Origin: Microcaldota archaeon
Lineage (GTDB): Archaea > Micrarchaeota > Micrarchaeia > Anstonellales > Bilamarchaeaceae
Assembly (NCBI GenBank): GCA_021823425.1
Contig: JAKANX010000067.1
Location: 1 to 5,994 of the forward strand
DNA: 5,994 nt
Reading direction: 5' to 3'
The stretch's first letter is position 1. Each line of letters starts with the position of its first letter. A program made the translations under genes and the position numbers. Below the pieces are notes generated by a model. The model made no database searches. It was not told the DNA's origin and worked only from the letters and a program-made list of their open reading frames with translations. Shown one piece after another: positions 1 through 4,619 of this stretch.

Positions 1-93
1 TATAAGGGCAATGTTTTTTGAATCGTCGAGTATGGTTTTTCTGAATAATTCAATCATAAAATCCATGTCTTCTTCAGCCTTATAAAGTGGCAT
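1..93 (-). CDS. Partial ORF of unknown function in AT-rich edge segment
   Basis: An open minus-strand frame begins at an ATG (bases 93-91) and runs off the left edge, giving 31 visible residues starting MPLYKAEEDMDF and continuing with IELFRKTILDDSKN. The upstream bases contain a GAGGA about 10 nt before this ATG, a passable but distant Shine-Dalgarno. The frame is also open further upstream (reading FYEGIKEEEELQ just before the ATG), so the true start could lie upstream and the gene might be cut by the junction near base 130. The residues look like ordinary soluble, charged, helical protein. Codons are AT-rich, unlike every other gene here. I do not recognise the family. It is either the 5' end of a real divergent gene or foreign sequence joined at a contig end. 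Confidence 0.35.
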   Translation of the reverse strand, partial: MPLYKAEEDMDFMIELFRKTILDDSKNIALI

Positions 94-130
94 CAGTTGC
101 AGTTCCTCTTCTTCTTTAATCCCTTCGTAG
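1..130. other. AT-rich segment with abrupt composition break
   Basis: Bases 1-120 are about 33% GC by hand count, while the following 120 bases are about 55%. The change coincides, within a few codons, with the point where similarity to PCNA begins (about base 130-133). None of the three plus-strand frames in this stretch encodes anything like a PCNA N-terminus, whereas the minus strand is open throughout. This suggests a junction between two unrelated sequences: an assembly chimera at a contig end, or a real rearrangement or insertion. Confidence 0.6.
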
Positions 131-813
131 AAATTGAGGAGGGCGTTTTCGAGATAACCAAGGCCGGGCTCCACCTCAAGGCGATGGACCCGTCCCAGAT
201 CTCCATGATTTCGTTCACCATGCCCAAGGAGAGCTTTTTGGAATACAGCGTGGACGAGGAGAAGAAAATCGGGCTGGACATAGAGCAGCTCTCGAGCGTG
301 CTCTCGCGCGGAAGCAGGGGCGAGAAGGCCGAACTCGGGGTGGAGGACGGCAGGTTCGTAATCAGGTTCGTGGGCGAGAAGAAGAAGAGGACGTTCAAGA
401 TTCCGATACTGGACATAGGCGAGGGCATGCAGAAGGAGCCCAAGATAGACGTCAAGAACGTAGTGAAGATAAACGCGGACTCGTTCAAGGAGGTTCTCAA
501 GGACGCCAAGCTCGTGAGCTCGCACATAAGGCTCTCGCTCGCCGCCGGGCAGTTCGTCGCGGAAGTGAGGGGCGATTCAGGGGACGTGCGCGCGGAATTC
601 GAGAAGGACAGCGCGGAAATCGCGGAGATGAAGATTGCCGTGGACGCGAAGGCCACCTTCCCGCTCCAGTACCTCGAGGACATAACCAGGGCGAGCCCGG
701 GCAACGAAGTGATTACCCTTTACATTGAGACGGACAAGCCGCTCAAGGTCGAGTACAAGATACTCGGCTCGGAAGTGAAGTATTTCCTCGCGCCAAGGAT
801 AGAGAGCGAATAG
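97..813 (+). CDS. pcn: DNA polymerase sliding clamp PCNA, N-terminus replaced or missing
   Basis: Proliferating cell nuclear antigen, the ring-shaped trimer that tethers replicative DNA polymerase, FEN1 and ligase to DNA. Family features seen: GLHLKAMDPSQISM at residues 24-37 (the conserved AMDPS of domain 1), a linker-like stretch LDIGEGMQKEP around 105-115 joining the two domains, domain 2 with DAKLVSSHIRL at 136-146, and the C-terminal FLAPRI motif at 230-235. The longest open frame begins at TTG (97) with no visible Shine-Dalgarno and gives 238 residues, against about 245-250 for archaeal clamps. Its first ~12 residues (QFLFFFNPFVEI) do not resemble the usual first strand and channel-lining helix; recognisable similarity starts at EEGVF (residues 14-18). 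The real start is therefore probably absent from this sequence, and the TTG is only the edge of the open frame. The body from about 133 to 813 looks intact and under normal coding constraint. Its stop directly abuts the stop of the convergent transglutaminase-like gene. Identity is secure; the 5' end is not. Confidence 0.9.
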   Translation: MQFLFFFNPFVEIEEGVFEITKAGLHLKAMDPSQISMISFTMPKESFLEYSVDEEKKIGLDIEQLSSVLSRGSRGEKAELGVEDGRFVIRFVGEKKKRTFKIPILDIGEGMQKEPKIDVKNVVKINADSFKEVLKDAKLVSSHIRLSLAAGQFVAEVRGDSGDVRAEFEKDSAEIAEMKIAVDAKATFPLQYLEDITRASPGNEVITLYIETDKPLKVEYKILGSEVKYFLAPRIESE

Positions 814-2124
814 TCAAAACGCGTATTTTGATGCGAGCGCTGCGGCGAGCAGCGCGGGCATGATGAAGAGCGGGGCGCAGCCGCTGCCGGCATCCGCGCC
901 GGTTCCCGTTGTGGCGCCCGGCGCTGCCTGTGAGGCGTATTTCACGCTCGCGTTGAGCTCGCTTCCCTGCACGCTCGCGAGGAAGGGAATGGTGTATATG
1001 TAGCCCTCCTGTATGGTTGACGAGTTAAGGGAATAGGAACGGGTGAGCGTGCCCTTCGGAGGCACGACGATTATGCGGCTCTCGCTCCCGTAAACCCCTG
1101 GAGGGGCGAAAAACGAGTACGTGAGCAGGGCGTAGCTGGAAGAAGGATTGGACACCGTGACTTCGAGGCCGCCGGTTTCCCTCCTGAACACGTAGCTTAT
1201 GGGCGCGGCCGGGCCGAAACCGCCCTCCTCGGAAGGGGAAATGGAAATGTTCACCGAAAGGCCGAAATCGCCCTCGCCCCTTCCGTTCACGAAGTCAAAG
1301 GCCTCGCTCCTGTTCTGGCCGAAGAACTGGTCCACTTTCCCTTCGGAAAGGAAGCCGTCGGAATAGAACATCGCAATATGGCCGGCCGAGAGCGCGCCGG
1401 CCTCGCCGAACGTCGCGTCCGCCGGGACGGGCTTGCCTGCGATGAACGCCTCCACCCACGCGTGCGGCTGGTAGGTTCCGTTCTGGTACGCGTAGCCCGA
1501 AACGAACCTGGACCTTATTCCGAGCGAGCTGAGCATCGCCAGAAGGAGATGGGAATATTCGGTGCACACGCCCTGCCGCTTTATGAAAACATCGGACGCG
1601 GGTATGCTGTTGCCGAAATAGCTGATGTTGTACCGGACGTTGTCGTGCACCCACGCGGTGAGCGCGGCGAGGGTTTCCAGCGACGAATTGGGGATTGCGA
1701 GGGATTCGGCCTGCGCCCTTATTTCGGGCGTGTAGTTGGAGGGCCCGTAAGCGGGAATCGGGGACATCGGGACGGGGGCGTCGTCCGGGAAAAGCGGCGT
1801 GTATGCAATTTCAACTTCGCTCCTTGCGTACACCTCTCGGATCCCGGGGGGGTATGCCTCGGAATAGTATATCTTTATGAGCTGGCCGTCGTACACGGGC
1901 TTTCCGTTGGTTTCCAGCGTGAGAACGCGCTGCCACGAATTGTTCACCAGGAAGAAGCCGTCCAGGGAAACGTTCTCCAGCGTGCCGTTCGCGGTAATGA
2001 GCCATTCCTTTTCAACAAGGGCCTTCATGGTGCCGGGCTCGGAAAACGCGGGCTGGGCGAGGGCAAGAAGCGCGAAAATGAGCGAGGCGCGGAACTGCGA
2101 ACCCGAAACTGGGAACCGGCTCAT
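814..2124 (-). CDS. Secreted transglutaminase-like (papain-fold) protein, surface-anchored
   Basis: A 436-residue exported protein with a transglutaminase-like cysteine protease/transglutaminase core. Residues 14-28 form a hydrophobic signal peptide with a plausible cleavage site after AFS (26-28). The core spans roughly 135-260 and carries the expected triad: Cys187 in RQGVCTEYSHLL, His221 in HAWVEA and Asp236 in VPADATFGE. A beta-rich region (about 285-395) follows, then a Thr/Gly/Ala linker and a C-terminal segment, GSGCAPLFIMPALLAAALA, which looks like a membrane anchor or sorting tail. Eleven N-X-S/T sequons (residues 46, 51, 61, 130, 146, 166, 215, 271, 292, 367, 391) fit an N-glycosylated outer-surface protein. 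The start ATG overlaps the purD stop (ATGA), so translation is probably coupled. The substrate cannot be read from the sequence: archaeal members may cleave or cross-link peptides, and the fold also occurs in peptidases. The domain call is strong, the location good, the activity unknown. Confidence 0.9.
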   Translation of the reverse strand: MSRFPVSGSQFRASLIFALLALAQPAFSEPGTMKALVEKEWLITANGTLENVSLDGFFLVNNSWQRVLTLETNGKPVYDGQLIKIYYSEAYPPGIREVYARSEVEIAYTPLFPDDAPVPMSPIPAYGPSNYTPEIRAQAESLAIPNSSLETLAALTAWVHDNVRYNISYFGNSIPASDVFIKRQGVCTEYSHLLLAMLSSLGIRSRFVSGYAYQNGTYQPHAWVEAFIAGKPVPADATFGEAGALSAGHIAMFYSDGFLSEGKVDQFFGQNRSEAFDFVNGRGEGDFGLSVNISISPSEEGGFGPAAPISYVFRRETGGLEVTVSNPSSSYALLTYSFFAPPGVYGSESRIIVVPPKGTLTRSYSLNSSTIQEGYIYTIPFLASVQGSELNASVKYASQAAPGATTGTGADAGSGCAPLFIMPALLAAALASKYAF

Positions 2125-3419
2125 GGCCGCAGCCTTCTCATGTGCTCCACGCGCTTCTGGACCAGCGAGTTGGAGCCTATGTCCTTCCTGTGCCAGAGGG
2201 GGCCCGAAACGTAGCGCGTCGCGTCCTCGGCCTTTTCCTGCGCGCTCTCAAGGGAATCGTTCACTCCGACCACTGCGATTGCGCGCGAGCCGGTTGTGAA
2301 AATCTTTCCGCCCTTCTCGTACACGGATGCGTGGTAGTATTTGGCGCCAGAATCCCATATCCTCTTCTCGTCTATGGAAATCTCGCTGTCCGGGACCGGC
2401 TTGTCCGGGTAGCCCGACGGCACGAGGTATTTCACTACTGACGCCTTTTCCGCGAACGTCGCGGGCTTTAGGGTCTCGTCCGCAATTGACGTGAGAACTT
2501 CAACGAACTGCGTCTTGAGGAGCGAGAGCACGTTCATCGCCTCCGGGTCCCCGAACCTCGCGTTGAATTCTATGAGCTTCACGCCGCCGCGGGTGCACAT
2601 GAGCTGGGTGTAGAGCACGCCCTTGAACTGGGCGTCCTCCTTGCGCAGCGCGTCAACCACGGCCTGGGAAATCTGCCTTCCGTCCTCCAAGTCCTGCTCG
2701 CGCATGAAGGGAAGCAGTTTCCCGGTGGTGTACGAGCCCATTCCTCCGGTGTTCGGCCCCTGGTCGTACTCGTAGGCGCGCTTGTGGTCCTGCACGGGGG
2801 GCATGAGCGAGATTTTCTTGCCGTCCGAGAAGAGCTGGAGGGAGAACTCCTCGCCCTCTATTTTCTCTTCAATTAGCGCCTGCCCGTCCTTCTTGAGGAG
2901 TTCGCGCGCGTAGTCCATCGCGCCCTTCTCGTCGTTGAAATGGTCGCCGGAAACCTTAACGCCCTTTCCGCCGGTGAGGCCGATGGGCTTTATCGCGACC
3001 TGCCAGCCGTAGTCCTTGAGCGCCCTTACCGCGTCCCTCTCGTTCTTCACGATTTCAAAGCCTGGCGAGCCTTTTATGCTATAGTCTTTCATGAGGTTGC
3101 GCGCGTAGGACTTGTCCCACTCTATGCGCGCCGCGGCCCTCACCGGCGATGCGATGGGTATGCCGGCCTTCTCCAGCGCGTCGCTCACTCCTGCCGCGAG
3201 GACCGCGTCAGGGCTCACGAACGCGAGGTCTATCCCCTGGTTTATCGCCCACAGGCCGACCGCCTCGGGGTTCGTTATGTCGGCCACGTAGAATTTCTGG
3301 GACAGCTTGGCTATTCCGGGGTTCTTCTTGCCCATTATTGAATAGAGCTCCGCGCTCCTCGCTATCTGCTCCGCGATTATGTGTTCGCGCGCGCCGTTGC
3401 CGACAAGCAAAACCTTCAT
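2121..3419 (-). CDS. purD: Phosphoribosylamine--glycine ligase (GARS)
   Basis: PurD joins glycine to 5-phosphoribosylamine with ATP, giving glycinamide ribonucleotide, the second step of de novo purine synthesis, in the cytoplasm. At 432 residues it is normal length. Visible signatures: GNGAREH (7-13) in the N domain; the ATP-grasp region with VAIKPIGLTGGKGVKV (141-156) and EEKIEGEEFSLQ (184-195); QDHKRAYEYDQGPNTGGMGSY (210-230), the PurD hallmark; and LIEFNARFGDPEAM (282-295) with the metal/ATP-binding Glu and Asn. The C-terminal region (about 325-432) is the usual GARS C domain. The frame can be extended one codon to a TTG at 3422, but the ATG at 3419 is the better start, 4 nt after the upstream stop with a purine-rich AGGG just inside the upstream gene. 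Its stop overlaps the next gene's start by 4 bases. Unusually, two Gly-Pro motifs of the N domain read Ser-Pro here (VSPDAV, IASPVRAAARIE). No other purine gene lies in the window. Confidence 0.97.
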   Translation of the reverse strand: MKVLLVGNGAREHIIAEQIARSAELYSIMGKKNPGIAKLSQKFYVADITNPEAVGLWAINQGIDLAFVSPDAVLAAGVSDALEKAGIPIASPVRAAARIEWDKSYARNLMKDYSIKGSPGFEIVKNERDAVRALKDYGWQVAIKPIGLTGGKGVKVSGDHFNDEKGAMDYARELLKKDGQALIEEKIEGEEFSLQLFSDGKKISLMPPVQDHKRAYEYDQGPNTGGMGSYTTGKLLPFMREQDLEDGRQISQAVVDALRKEDAQFKGVLYTQLMCTRGGVKLIEFNARFGDPEAMNVLSLLKTQFVEVLTSIADETLKPATFAEKASVVKYLVPSGYPDKPVPDSEISIDEKRIWDSGAKYYHASVYEKGGKIFTTGSRAIAVVGVNDSLESAQEKAEDATRYVSGPLWHRKDIGSNSLVQKRVEHMRRLRP

Positions 3420-3423
3420 CAAA

Positions 3424-3816
3424 TCAACCCTGGTTCCCTTTTTTGAGCCCGAGCTGCCCCAACACGCGCTCGAGCAGGCTGCGCTCCTTCCGCACTATCT
3501 CAAAGTGCCTTGATTCCGGATAATTCTTCAGGATGATGAACCTGTGCTCGCCCTCGCCTTCGGGCTTTTTGGTTTCGGGTTCCGCAGGAGCCGAATGTTC
3601 CGGTTCCGGCGCCAAAATGGCCGGTTCCGGGGGCATTGCGGGCGCTGGCTTTTCAACGATTTTTCGCGCCGGGAGCTTTCTTTTTGAAACGGCGCGGGGC
3701 TTTGCGGCTTTTGCGGGGCTGCGCGCTTTCGCCGCAGCTTTTTTCGCCGGGCGCGGGGCTCGCTTAGTGGTTTTGCCCGCTTTGGATGGGGATTTTTTCC
3801 CGGCCCGCCCTCCCAT
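3424..3816 (-). CDS. Small protein with histone-H1-like basic tail, unknown function
   Basis: A 130-residue protein in three parts. Residues 1-57 are extremely rich in Lys, Ala, Pro and Arg, with H1-tail-like pieces such as PAKKAAAKARSPAKAAKP (23-40). Residues 58-88 are Pro/Glu-rich and acidic (PPEPAILAPEPEH). Residues 89-127 look folded: a likely strand (HRFIILKN), then a helix-rich stretch (HFEIVRKERSLLERVLGQLGLKK). Such tails bind nucleic acid non-specifically in H1-like and AlgP/HupK-type proteins; that this one does so is inference. I do not recognise the C-terminal part. It starts at ATG 3816 with no good Shine-Dalgarno, but a TATA-like box is centred 27 nt upstream, as expected for a leaderless transcript. 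It precedes purD by 4 nt, so both are probably transcribed together. Low complexity makes the N-terminal half weak evidence by itself; the frame, spacing and folded C-terminus support a real gene. Confidence 0.75.
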   Translation of the reverse strand: MGGRAGKKSPSKAGKTTKRAPRPAKKAAAKARSPAKAAKPRAVSKRKLPARKIVEKPAPAMPPEPAILAPEPEHSAPAEPETKKPEGEGEHRFIILKNYPESRHFEIVRKERSLLERVLGQLGLKKGNQG

Positions 3817-3838
3817 GCCCAGAATAGGGAAACAAGGA

Positions 3839-3847
3839 ATAAAAATA
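3839..3847 (-). promoter_or_regulatory. TATA-like box for the H1-like/purD/transglutaminase unit
   Basis: On the minus strand the 37-nt spacer contains TATTTTTAT, centred 27 nt before the ATG at 3816. That is the spacing of an archaeal TATA box to a start site on or near the ATG, i.e. a leaderless mRNA, consistent with the weak ribosome-binding site there. The same T-run lies just after the winged-helix gene's stop (3854), so it could instead, or also, act as a T-rich archaeal terminator. Confidence 0.35.
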
Positions 3848-3853
3848 CGCGCC

Positions 3854-4549
3854 TTAGGCCCTCTTCCTGATGTAGCCGTTCTTGAGCAGGTGCTCCAGGC
3901 CCTCTTCAGTGCGCGCGGTTGAGATGCCGTAGGACTTGGCGAAATGGCCTATGTTTATCTCGCCCGCGTGCGTCTTGAGCCACTTGAAGATCTCCTGCAC
4001 GAGCGCGTCGTCGCTCATCGCCTCGAGTTCCTTCATGCGCGAGGCGTACTCGTCCCTCTTCTTCTCGCACTCCAGGAGTATGCGGGCGTTCTGCTCGCTG
4101 GAGAGCACGAGATCCTTGTATTTCTTCTCGAGAGAATAGTATCTCTCCTCAAGTTCGGAGAGCTGCTGCACCGTGGCGTAGGATTCGGAATCCACGAGCG
4201 CGCGGGCCTCGTTGAGCACCGCGGCAATCGGCGCGTGCAGGTCCCCTGCGTCCACCTCGTAGTGCTTCTCCGCGACCTTTATCATGTTCATGAGGGTGGC
4301 GAGCGCCTCTAGGTCGCGCTTCTTCCGGTTCATTCCCAGCGAATATGTGAATACGAGCTTGTCCGGGTAGAACGTGGCGCGGTAGAAATGGTGCGAGCGC
4401 CCCTTGAGGTCCGATGTCTCTACGCGCTCCAGGGAAAGCCTTCCGCTTCCCGAATCCACGGTCGTGAAGCCGAGGCCCGCGAACTGGTCCGAGAGCTTCT
4501 CGAAATTCCGCAGCGCCTTTCCTTTCAGGGTTATTGCAGCCTCGTCCAT
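3854..4549 (-). CDS. Coiled-coil protein with C-terminal winged helix, unknown family
   Basis: A 231-residue protein I do not recognise. Residues 1-115 look like a mixed alpha/beta domain (helix ALRNFEKLSDQFAGLGF, then strands SGRLSLERVE, HHFYRATFY, KLVFTYSLG). Residues about 122-178 form a long, charged, heptad-like helix (LSELEERYYSLEKKYKDLVL and onward), a likely coiled coil for dimerisation. Residues about 180-231 read as a winged helix-turn-helix (LVQEIFKWLKTHAGEINI, GHFAKSYGIS, EEGLEHLLKNGYIRKR), suggesting DNA binding. The ATG at 4549 is chosen because a perfect GAGGTGA lies 5 nt before it; an in-frame ATG at 4570 has no such site and falls within or next to the TATA-like palindrome. 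It lies 70 bp downstream of the ATPase gene on the same strand. A transcriptional regulator or a DNA-binding partner of the ATPase are both possible; neither is shown. Confidence 0.85.
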   Translation of the reverse strand: MDEAAITLKGKALRNFEKLSDQFAGLGFTTVDSGSGRLSLERVETSDLKGRSHHFYRATFYPDKLVFTYSLGMNRKKRDLEALATLMNMIKVAEKHYEVDAGDLHAPIAAVLNEARALVDSESYATVQQLSELEERYYSLEKKYKDLVLSSEQNARILLECEKKRDEYASRMKELEAMSDDALVQEIFKWLKTHAGEINIGHFAKSYGISTARTEEGLEHLLKNGYIRKRA

Positions 4550-4554
4550 AAATT

Positions 4555-4561
4555 TCACCTC
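4555..4561 (-). promoter_or_regulatory. Strong Shine-Dalgarno that fixes the winged-helix gene start
   Basis: The minus strand reads GAGGTGA followed by a 5-nt spacer and ATG at 4549. This is a full match to the core complement of the 16S 3' end and decides between the two candidate ATG codons (4549 and 4570) in favour of the inner one. Confidence 0.8.
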
Positions 4562-4569
4562 GTCATGCA

Positions 4570-4581
4570 CATAAATTTATG
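4570..4581 (-). promoter_or_regulatory. 12-bp AT palindrome, candidate TATA box/operator
   Basis: CATAAATTTATG is a perfect 12-bp palindrome. Its centre lies about 26 nt upstream of the winged-helix gene's ATG, the usual distance from an archaeal TATA box to the transcription start. If so, the transcript would begin close to the ATG and would exclude or barely include the nearby Shine-Dalgarno, which is an inconsistency. The symmetry would also suit an operator for a dimeric regulator. Either role is inference. Confidence 0.4.
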
Positions 4582-4613
4582 GAATTTCCGTCGGGCCGCC
4601 GACGGAATTTTCC
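4581..4613 (-). terminator. GC-rich hairpin after the VirB4-like ATPase gene
   Basis: Bases 4586-4594 (TTCCGTCGG) pair perfectly with 4599-4607 (CCGACGGAA) around a 4-base loop, and flanking AA/TT bases can extend the stem past one mismatch. It begins 6 bases past the ATPase stop (4620) on the transcribed strand. It could end or protect that transcript, or separate it from the downstream winged-helix gene. There is no clean run of T after the stem on the minus strand (AAATTCCATAAATTTATG follows), so it is not a textbook intrinsic terminator. Confidence 0.4.
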
Positions 4614-4619
4614 ATGATA

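Noticed and set aside
81..86. TATAAA just upstream of the PCNA TTG start
   Set aside because: It lies in the AT-rich segment, only about 11 bases before the TTG, too close for an archaeal TATA box, and inside a likely minus-strand coding frame.
93..704. Minus-strand open frame of 203 residues opposite PCNA
   Set aside because: It lies antisense to a clear PCNA reading frame, is Ser/Pro-rich in the manner of complement-strand shadows, and has no recognisable domain.
1378..2214. Plus-strand open frame of 278 residues
   Set aside because: Antisense to the transglutaminase-like gene and the end of purD; Arg/Gly/Val-rich composition typical of a GC-rich shadow frame, with no motif.
3686..3800. 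Repeated GC/T-rich units in the tail region (GCTTTTGCGGG-like)
   Set aside because: These follow from Lys/Ala/Pro codon repetition in the H1-like tail, not from an independent DNA repeat.
3533..3922. Ala/Phe/Gly-rich plus-strand frame, membrane-like
   Set aside because: It is the complement of the Lys/Ala/Pro-rich tail gene; the apparent hydrophobicity results from reading Lys and Ala/Pro codons backwards.
4550..4570. Start of the winged-helix gene at ATG 4570
   Set aside because: No Shine-Dalgarno precedes it and it lies next to the TATA-like palindrome; GAGGTGA positioned 5 nt before ATG 4549 is the better start.
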